A stretch of 64,000 bases of DNA from Lasiosphaeria ovina (lineage: Eukaryota; Ascomycota; Sordariomycetes; Sordariales; Lasiosphaeriaceae), in NCBI GenBank assembly GCA_033439765.1, contig JAULSN010000007.1, positions 496,001 through 560,000 on the forward strand, given 5' to 3'. The first letter of the stretch is position 1. Each line of letters opens with the position of its first letter. The notes beneath the pieces were generated by a model. That model saw nothing but the letters and a program-made list of their open reading frames with translations. It was not told where the DNA came from and did not search any database. Position numbers and translations under genes: made by a program. Shown one piece after another: positions 1 through 10,652 of the stretch.

Positions 1-1
1 G

Positions 2-1423
2 GCGTGCAAGCCCTCTGAGGCGCCCCGGCAGGCCGAGGCCGGGGATGTGACCAAGTTCAAGTCGAAGAAGAGCAAGATGTCGGCAAAATCGGTCAAGGCC
101 AAGTACCAGTTCCAGATCATGCTGGCCCAGGGTATCCCCCGGGAGGATGTCAACCACTTCGCCGATCCATATCATTGGGTCTACATTTTCCCCGAGGCTG
201 GCATGCGAGACGTCTCAAACTTCGGTCTGCGCGTGGACTGGCGTCCCTCCTTCGTCACCACCGATGCAAACCCCTACTATGACTTCTTTGTCCGCTGGCA
301 GATGAACCGCATCAAGGAGCTAGGGAAGATCAAGTTTGGCAAGAGGTACGCCATGTACTCACCCAAGGACGGTCAGCCATGTCTGGACCACGACCGCAGC
401 GAGCGCGAAGGCATCGGTGCCCAGGAATTCACGGCAGTCAAGATGAAGGTCCGAGAAGGCAGAGTCTCTCGTCAGGTCTGCTTTACCAGCCGACGCCACT
501 GCCTACTTTGTTCCTGCCACCTTACGGCCCGAAAAAATGTACGGCTAGGCGTGCTGCTTTGTTGGCAAGAACATAGTGTACGGTGTATTTAATGTGTCGG
601 AGAACGAGTACCTTTTTCTCTCGAGCCGGGCCGCGCGAAACATGGCGTTCCAGGGTATATTTCCAGAATGGGGGTCCTATACTAAGGCTCTCGATTTACG
701 CGGGCAAGATGTTATCGGCCCCCTTGTCGACGCCCCCCTCTCGGCCCACTCGGAAGGCTTTCGCGTCTTGGCAATGGAGACAGTCAAGGAAACTAAGGGA
801 ACCGGCGTCGTTACGTCAGCCCCATCAGACAGCCCCGATGACTATGCAACCGCCACCGACCTCGTCAAGAAGGTCGCCTATTATGGCATTAAAAAGAGGT
901 GGGCGGAGCTAGAAATCATCCCCATTATTGAGACGCCCGACTATGGTAGCCTAATAGCCCCAGCTTTAGTCGAACAGATAGAGATCACCTCCTCCAAGGA
1001 CCCCGGACTTCCAGAGGCGAAGGAGCAGGATAAGTGCGTCGAGTTGGTGCGCGGAATGTTGGAAGAGCTAGGCGTCATCGACATAAAGTCCTTAGCAAAA
1101 AGATGAACAAACCAGCAGCAAAGTAGGCGATGCCCTTCATACAGAACCTCAAGAAGCAGCTCGACGCAGGCCTATCTCGAGATGAGTTTCTCGGCACGGA
1201 ACTCCCGTTTAATGAGCTCGTAGTGCTCAAGGAGATGGTTCCTGGCCTCTTACAGACTTCGCCACGTTGCAAGGTGGTTGAGATCGCGAGAGTGTCGGGA
1301 GACGAGACGCCCCCTAACGGGGTCTTAGTAGATTCAGGGGAGGTAATACCTAAGCCTCCCTTAATCTCATCTAGCGCCGCTCCTAGCAACCCCAAGTTTG
1401 GTTTCGAAAACCTTGCTAGTTAA
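2..1423 (+). pseudogene. Cytosolic leucyl-tRNA synthetase relic, internally deleted
   Basis: LeuRS charges tRNA-Leu in the cytosol. The frame is open from the window edge and reads a LeuRS catalytic/CP1 region (for example 'FVTTDANPYYDFFVRWQMN' near 255-310). It shifts frame near 480-570 at the conserved 'LRPEKMYG'-like stretch, then continues from 576 through the CP1 editing domain, including the threonine/serine-rich editing motif 'GTGVVTSAPSDSPDDYA' (near 800-850). Right after 'PEAKEQ' (near 1025) the text jumps to the LeuRS C-terminus ('MPFIQNLKKQLDAG', 'LKEMVPGLLQT'), reached after another frame change near 1100. About half of a roughly 1,100-residue enzyme is missing, including the KMSKS loop, so it cannot be active. 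The HIGH region, if present, lies outside the window. The breaks are indels and a large deletion, not only C-to-T change. It is most likely a dead duplicate of the housekeeping gene. Confidence 0.88.
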
Positions 1424-1620
1424 GTAGAATAACTTCCCCAGGTTTGTTGCTACTTGATATACCTACTTGTGGAAATAATCACGGTGCCGTGATTTCAAGC
1501 CGGATTAGCAACAAAGCCATTAGGACAATATGGTTTACCGACGGCCCTTCAGTACACCCCGCACATTAAGAATATAAGAGATGGCCTGGAAACATTTTCA
1601 TCGTCTGAGTGAAGCTCGGT

Positions 1621-2221
1621 TTAATCCAAATATGAATGCGGGCGCTGGGGACTGGAGAGCGACACAACGGCCCTAGCACGACTGTCTACCGCCAGAACAG
1701 CTTTAATTCCCTCGGGGGACTGATCAAGCCGTCCTACGTCGTTCTTGGTGATGGAGAAAGGCCCGACTTTTGTAATACGCTTCCATACGGCGTCTATCGA
1801 GTCGTCGGGATACCCGCGATAAATCGACGGGAAATGGAATGTGCCATTAAACTTAATCGTCTCGGAAAATCCACTAACCGCTTCTAAGGCGGGAGCTAAA
1901 GGAGTGTTGGCAAACCCAGCGATTGACGGAAAAAAATTGAAAGGTAAAGAAGGTTGATGTATCTAACATCCTCTCTGCCTGGCTAACGGGTGCTGCCGCG
2001 CGCCCCGAGAGGGCGAAGAGCATTAGGGATGCCAGTAGGATGCCGATCTGGACAAGCCACAACGACACAATAAAGAGGCGCTACTGTTGGCTTCCCCGAG
2101 GCTGCACGCAGCGACGGCAGGAACGCTCTATATCTTCCGGTAGGGCCTCGTTACCGAGGTCGTAGGTATCGTCCGGCTTCCTCTCTCTAATAAGGCGGTA
2201 CTTGGCCCTGCTGCTCTCCAT
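1621..2221 (-). pseudogene. UstYa-like (DUF3328) protein relic
   Basis: UstYa-type proteins are fungal membrane-anchored oxidases, often found in ribosomally made peptide toxin clusters. Read from the ATG at 2221, the frame gives a charged N-terminus ('MESSRAKYRLIRE'), then a stop (TAG, consistent with CAG to TAG) near 2081. The same frame then gives one strong membrane helix ('LVQIGILLASLMLFAL', near 2045-2000). After a frameshift near 1940 comes a DUF3328-like stretch with 'SETIKFNGTFHFPSIYRGYP' and 'AVWKRITKVGPFSI'. It ends at a TAA at 1621 before the family's paired HxxHC motifs, so the catalytic part is absent. No biosynthetic partner genes lie beside it. Family assignment is by pattern recognition and is fairly strong for the second half. 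Confidence 0.62.
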
Positions 2222-2899
2222 TTGGCACCCAAGGTTTGCCTGAGCTGGCACCAGACTAGACCGGAAACTGGGATATTGTCGATATAGATAGAGCGAGCAC
2301 CTGTAAGCTGGCGGTTCCCCCCTGGGTGAAAGAAGAAAGGCAGGGAAGAATGGGACGAGAGATGGCGGCAAAAGGGGAGGGGAGCGAGGCCGGTACGGCA
2401 AACGCCCTCGGGCTAGAAGGACTGGAACCAAGTGCAAGTCACTTTTCACAAAAGTGCCGTCTCTGGCACCCGCAAAATCCCGCTCGAAGGGACGGCTTCT
2501 CGTGCTTGTTACCTCCGCTTCTGCGGTGGGCATAAGGAGGGGAGGAGAAATTTATCCGGCCATGACACTGAGGTAGGTCTCCAACCTCGACGCGTCCATC
2601 GGCATTTGCACGCATCTGCTAGAGATAAGATGGCGGTGAGCACACGGCAGCTGTGCTTGCTCAGCAGAGCCCGGCAGATGGGTAGAATATACAATATGGG
2701 TTGCATGACTAGGGAGCGGGTGATAGATGCTTGGAGAGAGGCAAGGACCTGAAGATTTATAAGAAGAAGACACCGCCCGACTTCAAAGTTCTGTAAGCGA
2801 GCAAAGCACTCAGACCAACGACTCGAAGCCTACCACTTCTGCATCACGATCATTCGCATTGACGGAGCCATTACCATGCATCCCAAGGCAGCTATCTCC
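2222..2899. other. No recognisable gene
   Basis: Several short overlapping frames on both strands, none with a recognisable motif or codon bias. Nothing supportable is seen. Confidence 0.5.
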
Positions 2900-3318
2900 T
2901 TCTGCCTAGCGCGGCTTATGTTGCCACACTTGTGCTCAACGTGCCCGGTAAGCTCTTCTACGACTCTATGCTGCCCCTCTGTCTTGTCCTGGAACAGCGC
3001 TGCAGGCAGGTGTAGGCGGGCAAGCCAGCTAACTATCTTTTCCTTTTTTTTTCTCCCGCAGTTCGGCGCCTCGTCGAGCTTATCGACGCGATTATCGAGA
3101 CTGGCTACGGCCCTAAGACGGGCTCGAGCCGTGACCATCTTGATAGGATTGCCTTTTTGATCGAGGGCAGCCACGTCCCACATCGTGGCGGCCATTGGGA
3201 GGTGTCGGAGCGTAAGAAGATGCATGATATTGACACTTTGATTGAGACCAACTACGGAAAACGTGGCGAGAAGAACGAGCCTGCCTATGCTCGCTACGGA
3301 CTCAAGCATGAGGACTAG
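2900..3318 (+). CDS. Hypothetical protein, partial, with one probable intron
   Basis: Not a family I recognise. A convincing fungal intron runs from about 3010 (GTGTAG) to 3061 (CGCAG), with a GCTAAC branch-site match at 3028-3033 and a pyrimidine tract. The exon after it reads 'RRLVELIDAIIETGYGP', 'LDRIAFLIEGSHVPHRGGHW' and 'YARYGLKHED', stopping at TAG 3316-3318. The exon before it reads 'VATLVLNVPGKLFYDSMLPL', but the two reading phases do not match perfectly across the intron, so a one-base indel or another splice site is needed. The start was not identified. Confidence 0.35.
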
Positions 3319-4013
3319 TCTACACCCCCAAATGTCTAGCTGCACAGGATCGCTCTTTCGCGCCGTCGTCCTCAAAATTCACAACCAATCGATCCGTCGG
3401 ATGATCCCGCCTTCGGCGCAGTTGGTACGGTGCCCGGCGAGGTAGGCACCCGTCCCCCCGGACCGCCGCCGGCTGGATCGAGTTGTCATCGTGAATCGTT
3501 TGCCGCTCGTTGTTCGGCCCCGGAGCTGCCTGCATATGGTGGTGCAAAGAGAGGGTGACGCTTTGGCTAAGGCAAGGAAGCAAGTTGAGGCTGCAGATTT
3601 GAAGTTCAGGAATACAGGCAAAAGAGCATTTGCAGACGCTGCCAAAATAGCCAGGCATTGGCGAATGACCGGTAAACTAGGCCCCGTTGGAATCTTCGAA
3701 GAAGGGAAGCCTGTGCGTTATTTACGTCGATTTTGATGTGTTGATAGCTTCAATTTTGGTGTTTTGGTGGTTTTGGCATTGTGGTGGTGAGCACCTCCTT
3801 TTAGGAGGTCAGGTTCCCTGAACGTGTAATAGGTGGGGCGGGGCACGAGTAGCACGCGAGGAACTCGACTGCAACCTTAGGCGTTCATGGTGACAACTCG
3901 ATCCAGCCGGCGGCGGTCCCGGGAGGGCGGGGACAAGGGAGTCGCTCATGCGTAGCTATTACATGTTAGTAAAGGGCCTCATAAAGACCATTTGAACAGA
4001 ATAAAGCTGTACA
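3319..4013. other. No recognisable gene; small palindrome
   Basis: Only short frames. A perfect inverted repeat, ACCTCCTT/TTAGGAGGT, lies at 3793-3809. No gene could be supported. Confidence 0.45.
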
Positions 4014-4014
4014 C

Positions 4015-4058
4015 GAGGAAGCTGCATGCGAGGAGCTTTCTCGCGTGCAGCTTCCTTG
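4015..4058. repeat. Long near-perfect hairpin
   Basis: GAGGAAGCTGCATGCGAGGA (4015-4034) pairs with the stretch TCTCGCGTGCAGCTTCCTTG just after it, giving a stem of about 20 bp with a few mismatches and a loop of only a few bases. Two further partial copies of the arm ('CTTCCTCGCGTGC', 'CTTCCTTGCGTGCC') follow within 40 bp. Function unknown. Confidence 0.6.
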
Positions 4059-4070
4059 CGTGCCACGCGC

Positions 4071-4560
4071 TCACCTTCCTCGCGTGCCCTGGACCCAGTG
4101 CTCGGATTCGCCCATCTTCAAGCACACGCCCTGCACGAAGAGATCGCGAGTCTTCGCCGACATCATGGTGAACTGCATCGACGCCCTCTCCGAAAGGAAC
4201 TCCCTGAACAATGTGCAGGCTGTAAGCAAGCCGACCTTGCCGTAATAATGGTCGTCAAAAATCGACAACGCCTCCCTCATATAGTGCCAAGGTGCCAATG
4301 CGGGCGGTTTAAACTCAGGCTCAAAATTGATCACAAGTCCCTGCCGAGGGACCTTCTTTTTTTGGTAACTCTCACCGCCGTCGTCGTCTAGGGCACGCTT
4401 CCTTGATTCACGATCAAGGTCGGGTAATACAGCAGCCGCCGAGCGCCTCGTTGTTGACGGTACCCGGCGCCGGGACTTGACAGAAGGAGCCTGTGCCGGC
4501 AGGGTGTACAGCGAAGCCGGGCCCGACGACGGCATGAGGTTCTTGGGATGCATACTGAAC
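4071..4560 (-). CDS. Hypothetical protein, C-terminal part
   Basis: Not recognised. The minus frame gives a basic, lysine-rich patch ('RALDDDGGESYQKKKVPRQG') followed by a folded-looking segment ('FKPPALAPWHYMREALSIF', 'YYGKVGLLTACTLFREFL', 'FTMMSAKTRDLFVQGVCLKM'), ending at a stop at 4071. Upstream it runs into the 56-bp minisatellite, which keeps all three minus frames open but shifts phase at every unit. The N-terminus is therefore doubtful. It may be the end of a real gene whose 5' part was overtaken by the tandem repeat. Confidence 0.35.
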
Positions 4561-4564
4561 GGTG

Positions 4565-4848
4565 GTGATTGCGTAGAAGATCTCGCAAAGGTGTTTGGCG
4601 GGGAGGTATACTGAACGATGGTGATTGCGTGGAAGATCTTGCAAAGGTGTTTGACGAGGAGGTATCCTGAAAGATGGTGATTGCGCGGAAGACCTTGCAA
4701 AGGTGTTTGGCGGGGAGGTATACTGAATGATGGTGATTGCGTAAAAAACCTTGCAAAGGTATTTGGTGGGGAGGGATACTGAATGATGGTGATTGCGTGG
4801 AAGACCTTGCAAAGGTGTTTGGTGGGGAGGGAGGTATACTGAGCGATG
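4565..4848. repeat. 56-bp minisatellite, five copies
   Basis: Units start with GTGATTGCGT(G/A)GAAGA at 4565, 4621, 4677, 4733 and 4789, a constant 56-bp step. The last unit carries a 4-bp insertion (GGGAGGGAGG). Copies differ by a few substitutions. Because 56 is not a multiple of 3, translated repeats ('TFARSSTQSPSFS'-like) rotate through all frames. Confidence 0.95.
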
Positions 4849-6102
4849 TCAACATCATTTTGCATCAAAGGCCAGGCTCTTCTTCTTAGCTATATATACA
4901 TTATTGAAAACCGTCACATGCATTACTAAGTTAAGAAATTATGACTTTACTTTACTTCCGGTAGGCGAAAGTATGGCTTCATTCAGTCGCCCGGACCTTC
5001 GAGATGAGATGGTGTCAAACAATTGCCGCCAAGTGGAAAACGTGGCTTTTTTCTTTTCCGGTCCGCCCCTGCACAGACCCCTGCACACACCCCTGATGCC
5101 GATGACACGGCGCTGCGCCTTGTGTCTGGCGCCTTGTGTCTGTCTATCTGCCCTGGGGGCGTAATCAGACTGATATATGTGAGGACCAAGGACCGAGGAC
5201 CGAGGACCGAGGACTGAGGACTGGGGCGCTGACTGGACCGGACGTCATGGTACCTGAGCGAGAATAGCTCGCGCTCATCAATCGCTACCGACACCTCGTC
5301 GCCCGCAACATCCATCTTCCACTGTTTGTTTGCACATGCCTGTCCCGTCCTATCGATTTAACGTGCAAACGACGCAGTGGTAAATTTGGACCTCTGCCCA
5401 CCACTATCCCGTTCCTCTCCTCTCTCCACCTCCGAGATGGAGGGAGTCTAGCTTTTCATTCGTTCTCTATACTACCACGAGCTGCCTGAAGGTTTAGCCC
5501 GGCTTCTCGCCATGATCTCGACGGCTGCATGCTTCGACGCGCGAACTTTGGGTGCGCCGTGTAGGGGTGGACCTGGCATGTGAAGGTTGGGCCATCAGCG
5601 TAGGGTCATCTGAACTTGGCCAAAGGTTATCAGGCCATCAAAGGCTATCGCCTGAAGGTTCTGTTCAGCAGAGGCAAACAGGCTCGAGATGTGGACGCAG
5701 GCGCCATCGGAGGAGACTGTCTCGGTCATAAGGTTCGGTATTAGATTTCCTTTCTGAACAGCACAGTCAAGCGGGCGGGTATCGGCAGCACGCACTGGAA
5801 GCACCTGCCTGTAACAACCAGGAAGCAGCAAGTAGCATCCGCGTCCTGAAGACCGCCAACCCGCGAGGCACGCGTGACATGTGACATGACCCTGCCTATG
5901 CTCGGCTGCAGGCTACAGAGTTTTCGCTTCACCACCTTCCCTCTCCGGACTGCGCGGGTGACAGGGTCGTGCGCCCAATGGAAGGACCAGCTTCGTGTTA
6001 CGACAGTTTTGGCTTATTTGGTTCCATTGCCAGACCTATCCTTCGGCTTCCTATGCTTTTTATCTCAAAACACCGCTTCCAGGCCTCCCCACCTTGCCGT
6101 TG
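4849..6102. other. No confident gene; short GGACCGA repeats
   Basis: A short tandem repeat of GGACCGA-like units lies at about 5181-5225. A minus-strand frame at 5595-5831 contains 'TRPLDCAVQKGNLI', weakly like an ankyrin repeat, but this is too little to call. Otherwise nothing recognisable. Confidence 0.4.
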
Positions 6103-6121
6103 CCCCCCCCCCCCCCCCCCC
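6103..6121. repeat. Homopolymer tract of 19 C
   Basis: Uninterrupted run of C from 6103 to 6121. The length is prone to sequencing error. Confidence 0.95.
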
Positions 6122-6413
6122 AAATGACAACGCCCCCACCCTGGCCCGAGACTCCAAATGGTGACCAGATTTCCGTGGCCGCGGTCTGTGTGCGTGAAAT
6201 GATGGCTTGGCCGGTGGCTTCGTTCGTAGGGGGGTTGTCATCGCGGGACCGACGCCACGCGCCGCATGAACCAAGCCCATGTTGCCCAGCTGTATATCTC
6301 ATGGAAGGAAAAGTGATTTGAACTATTTACCTCCAGCGGGTTGATGCTTTCCTGTTGTCAAGCCCAGAGCATTTTAAAAAGGAACTTTTGTAATCAGGTG
6401 CGAAAAAAAACAT

Positions 6414-7249
6414 TCTTGATTGGGCAGAGGACGAGCGTCTGACGCGGCGGATTGGGGACGCCTTGGATTGTTCGGACTCCGATGAAGTCGCCGAAAAGAT
6501 CATCAAGAAGACTCGACCTAGCGCAGAGAACGAGGATATTAAAGCATCCAAAGATACTGTCAAGAAGCTTGAGAGCGCTATCGAAGAGCAATAGAAGACA
6601 ATCGACAAGTAGAAAAAAGTGATCAACACCCTTATTAGTCAGTGTAACCGAAACGCGGCTTTCTAGGTAAACCTCAGCTACGACCGTAACGATCTGGTGG
6701 ACGCAGTCAACCTTCGCAATATGATCCAAGGATCAATCATCCGCCCAATCCAATCCACGGCAAGGGCGAGAACGAGAACAAGGGAGACATGGCGAAGTAC
6801 ATGGCCAGCTACACTTTCAAGAAAGTGCGTAATGGACTTGTCTCATATGTCTATGAGGAGAAGACATACCAGCCACCGGCAGAGATCAGAGACTTGAACT
6901 TGTTTGCGAGAGTTCTCCACGGCCCTCTCAAATCTCATCTCATGAAATGCACGTCGGCAGCTTGATGTCACAAACAACGGTGCGTAGAAAGTGGTCAAAA
7001 GAGTGCTTCTATTAGGAAGAAGAAAGAGAGGTGGGCATAGCCTATGTGCCCTACTTTATGTGATGAAATCGGGTCTTAGACCTAGGATGCCAGGAATGTA
7101 GATTCAACGACTTCTTCCGACACTTGAACGGACTGTCTGGAAGAGAAGTGGAGGAAATGGGGCTCGAATACAGCGCGGAGGACCGAGGATGGATCATAAA
7201 CGAGAAAGCAGAGAAGACAATCATCGAGGTGACCAAGGAGAGCGAATGA
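6414..7249 (+). pseudogene. Hypothetical coiled-coil protein relic split by a solo LTR
   Basis: Family not recognised. From about 6414 the frame reads 'WAEDERLTRRIGDALDCSDS' and a charged helical segment ('IKASKDTVKKLESAIEEQ'). Three in-frame TAG stops follow (near 6590, 6610, 6665), each consistent with CAG to TAG. After a frame change come 'GDMAKYMASYTFKKVRNGLV' and 'NLFARVLHGPLKSHL'. The solo LTR at 6966-7122 is inserted here. Beyond it the text continues 'LNGLSGREVEEMGLEYSAED' and 'EKAEKTIIEVTKESE' to a TGA at 7249. Removing the LTR and one target duplication joins the last part to an open upstream frame ('MHVGSLNGLSG'). Glutamine-to-stop changes suggest RIP leakage. Confidence 0.5.
6966..7122 (-). 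mobile_element. Solo LTR related to the 58-63.7 kb Copia element
   Basis: Starts TGTCACA-ACAACGG and ends CTTCTTCCGACA, the same ends as the LTRs at 58031 and 63538, and shares the internal 'AAAAGAGTGCTT' and 'TAGGAAGAAGAAAG'. It is flanked by a perfect 5-bp target duplication CTTGA (6961-6965 and 7123-7127). At 157 bp it is shorter than the 187-bp LTRs and diverged in the middle. A solo LTR arises by recombination between the two LTRs of a full element. Confidence 0.88.
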
Positions 7250-7593
7250 ATCATCGGGACGTTGGGCGATCGTGGTAGCCACGATCTTTTGTGCGTAGGG
7301 GCATTGTTATTATTAGAATATAGAACATTGGCATCTTTCGTTCGGTCTCGATGACGTCGAAGCATGAGGAGTAGTTCTAAACGCGTTCGTCCGTCAAATC
7401 AATGTGGGGGAAGGGGGGGGGGTTGGCTCGACCTCTCAAGCCTCAAGCCTCATCCTCGTCCGTCTCCCGCTCCCGCTCCCGTTATATCCCAGCCATTCCG
7501 CGGTCTCAAGCGTGGTAATATAAATTTTTTTTCTTTCTGAATGACGGCCGTTTGGATGGCGCGTCGCCTCAGCGGGGGGGGATTCCGGAAGCC

Positions 7594-7638
7594 GTGTGCG
7601 TGTGCGTGTGCGTGTGCGTGTGCGTGTGCGTGTGCGTG
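7594..7638. repeat. (TGTGCG)n microsatellite
   Basis: About seven copies of the hexamer GTGTGC in tandem. Confidence 0.95.
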
Positions 7639-9059
7639 AGAGCCGACGAGGGAAGAAGAGAAATCAGCAGCAGCGTGGAATGGGTCGATTTAGAGCCTAA
7701 TAACCTTGCCGTTCAACTCCCATGGCTGGCCGAACGCAGTTATTGGGGACCTACACGTAAGGTGAAAGCGATGTATTGTGCAAACTAAATATGTAGGCGA
7801 TCAACTGATCTAAGGAGACGCAGGAAGATCACGTGGTCAAACGACTACATGGTCTTGGAGATGTGTGGCTGCGTGAGTTTCTCTCCTCACGTTTACGTTA
7901 TCTAAGCTTATTGCCAAAGACTCTCTGCCTGAAAGTGTTCACGCGGCCGCAAGTCGGCGGATTGCCTCAAGCGCGAGGTGTTCAAGCAGTCTCCGCGGAC
8001 TCTTTTCAACTCGAGCTGTTCGATCTGTTGTCTAGTGCACGCCTTACGGCGGCGGGTGGCTCTCGGCTGTGGTGAGAGGCCCTCAACCTCAAGACGCTGA
8101 GACACGAATGACGTCCACCGACGCTACGACCTGAGTAATCTCCAACAACGCCACGACGCAATCCTCCATCGTAGTCGCCTGAGGCAGGCCTTCGTCGCTT
8201 GCCGTCTTCATCGACCTTAACGTCCGCCGTCCTGTCCTCCGCAATAGCGGGCGATATGGAGACCCCCTTAAGGTGAGGCTGAGGCGGAGGCGGAGGCGTT
8301 CCCCTTGGAAGGGGTGGCCACGCCTCCACTCTCTCCGGGCGCTGAACTCGGCCCCCTCGTCCCCCTCGGAGCTCTGCCCTAGAGTAACGGGGGTTAGGGA
8401 TTGGTGGATGGGCGGCGACGCCCCCCTAGAAGCGTATACCACCTGCCCTCGCGGTAGACCTAATGAAAGGGGGTACTACCTCGAGTTCCCAATTACGAGA
8501 TGCCTCCCGGAGAACAGGTACCTCCCCTGCCAGCACCCGGAATATATGGAAAGCGCTAGGGCCCTGAAAGGGCTGGACGTAGTCCAAATGGAGGAAAGAG
8601 AAGAACGGTTTCTCCCTCGCCTGCCGAGCCTCGGCCCGATATGACGATGGAGGATAATGGCCAGCCTTGGGCCAGAAACGGATAAAGTCTTTCACCACAC
8701 CGTGCCGGACCTGCGTTCATCTTGCTAGCGCGGTAGAAGCCGTAGTCCGATCAAACCATTCCCTTGATATGCACTAGTTTTCTGCCTGCGCAAATCAGGA
8801 GCAGTCTTGCTCTCTTGAACAGATTTGAGAAATCCTGTTTTTTTTGTAATTGGGGTTTGCTTAGCGCCTAACATTTAGCAGCCTAAGATCTATGGATTGA
8901 AGCTAGAATCTGGATAACATCTGAGTAGTGACCTAGAGCTAGCCAGGTGTGGCATCTGATTGTCTGTCTTGGTGTGGCCCTGAAGTTAGGATATGGTGTG
9001 CATCTGAGTGCTGCTTGAACCGGGATTGGCCCGAAACGTATAATCAATCTCGACTATAA
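7639..9059. other. No recognisable gene
   Basis: Short frames only. The stretch 8006-8700 stays open in several frames at higher GC but shows no motif. The last 200 bp probably contain the degraded N-terminal coding part of the BCS1-like relic that follows. Confidence 0.4.
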
Positions 9060-9705
9060 TTGCTAGACGACCGGGTAAAGGAAGGACTGCTACAAGATGT
9101 CCATGGCTTTCTCGCCTCTTCTCAGGAAGAACACCATGGCATTCGGCACCGACGATGCTACCTATTCCAAGGGCCTACCAGGACTGGGAAGACATGCCTG
9201 TCTCTATCTATTGCAGGGTGTTTTGGTGTGGACACCTATATCACCGAGCCCTCTATAAACGACAGCAGCCTGAAAGCCCTTTTTACCATGGCCCCTGGGC
9301 GTCGTGTCCTTCTATTGGAGGACGTGGAGAAGTCCAAACCAGAGCCACCCCAAGGAGCCGCTTCTCTGTTCGTGCTCCTTGATGCTATCAACAGCACAGG
9401 AGATGGTCATATAATAATTATGACAACCCGCCATTTAGAGCTCGTCGATAACGCACTTACCAGTCGCGTAGATAGAGTTCCGGGTTGGGAATAAGGAAAT
9501 CATATCTCGGCTCTTTCGTTTTGCTTTCCAGGAGCATGAGGCAGTCGACCTACTGGCATATCAGTTTGCTACCAAGATCCCAGAGCTGGATTATAGCCCG
9601 GCTGAAGTTATGTCATTCCTGGCAGGGAACTTTCTATCACAGGAACAGGCTCTTAGCGAAGCAGAGAAGTGGATGGCGACGGTAGATATGAGAGGGGGAA
9701 AATGA
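9060..9705 (+). pseudogene. BCS1-like AAA ATPase relic
   Basis: BCS1-type AAA proteins act as mitochondrial translocases or chaperones, and fungi have many paralogues. The frame reads 'LDDRVKEGLLQDVHGFL', then Walker A as 'GPTRTGKT' (the family has GPPGTGKT), 'VLLLEDVEKSK' (Walker B), 'LLDAINSTGDGHIIIMTTRH' (sensor region) and 'ALTSRVDRV'. A frameshift near 9485 leads into the C-terminal lid ('KEIISRLFRFAFQEHEAVDL', 'PELDYSPAEVMSFLAGNFLS') and a TGA at 9703-9705. An in-frame TAA lies directly before 9060 and the BCS1 N-terminal region is not recognisable. The altered P-loop, truncation and frameshift make it a pseudogene. Confidence 0.78.
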
Positions 9706-10106
9706 AGGGCGAAGTTTGACATCAATGATCCGTTTGTTGCTGTCACTAGACGACGTATTCTGTCAGTTACCCACTACTCTGCTCTACCATGTTATGGGAA
9801 TTCGGTTCTTTAGCTACACGCTTGGGTTCTCGCCTCCCACGCATCCATTCTTCCAGCTAGTGACATCATCCATATATTGCCCCCCTAACGAGGCAGCTTG
9901 GTCATGGCACCACCGGGCCATCTGGATATCCTTTGCCGATAAGCCACGTGGTCTGTGAGTAGTCCAATGAAGATAGACCATCTTGTACGTCTAAGCGGTG
10001 GTTAACCTTTTATCACCGGCCATAAAGAAGCGCATCTTACATTGTAGGTTTCAGCATGGTGATTTAGGATCTTGGATTGGATGTTGACAAGGGTGATAAA
10101 ATCCTG

Positions 10107-10448
10107 CTATCGTGTCAGCCAGCTCTCGAAATGAAAATATACACTTACAGCGGCTTTGCCAAAGTTGGGAAAAGTGAATGACGCTTCCAAGCCCATATTG
10201 TCACTGTCAGCTTTCCAACCAAGCGAAACTAAATCGCCCATGTCTTTCTCCAGAATCTCCGAGTTTTCTCCGTCCGAGACTCGGAGCTGTGGTAAGGCTA
10301 TGCCGGTAGCCATGGGTCGAGCATAGGCAGGATAATATATTATCAATTTCTTAGATTGGGGATGAGCTCTGATGAGAATAGGCCCACTGATAAATGTAGC
10401 CACTACTTGGGCTGTCCGGCGTGAAAGGGCGAGTTTTGAGAGCAACAT
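10107..10448 (-). CDS. Small hypothetical protein, 113 residues
   Basis: Uninterrupted frame from ATG 10448 to 10107 with ordinary amino-acid composition ('TAQVVATFISGPILIRAHP', 'KKLIIYYPAYARPMATGIA', 'LEASFTFPNFGKAAVSVYFH'). No family recognised, no signal peptide, no clear membrane helix. The solo LTR begins only 50 bp upstream of its start. It could be a chance frame or the last exon of a larger gene. Confidence 0.35.
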   Translation of the reverse strand: MLLSKLALSRRTAQVVATFISGPILIRAHPQSKKLIIYYPAYARPMATGIALPQLRVSDGENSEILEKDMGDLVSLGWKADSDNMGLEASFTFPNFGKAAVSVYFHFESWLTR

Positions 10449-10567
10449 GATGCCTGGTGATGTGATGCCAAAGACCCAAATGCGGGGTTAGTGTAGGTCA
10501 CCTGTTGGATTTTTGAGGTCCAGGCCAAGCCCGGAAATCGCCGGCAGTCTGACCTGCAGGCGCATGC

Positions 10568-10652
10568 GTTGTCATTTTAGAACGTGCGTGCCGTAGGATC
10601 AACATCCCTGTCAATTTTTGAGGGTACGACACACACATCTCGAAGTAAACAC
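10568..10652 (+). repeat. Left terminal inverted repeat
   Basis: Matches the reverse complement of 15175-15257 over its whole length, with one 2-bp indel (CACACACA versus CACACA) and about one substitution. Confidence 0.93.

Noticed and set aside
4071..4868. Single 265-residue minus-strand protein through the minisatellite
   Set aside because: The repeat keeps three frames open at once and rotates phase, so the N-terminal repeats are not evidence for one protein.
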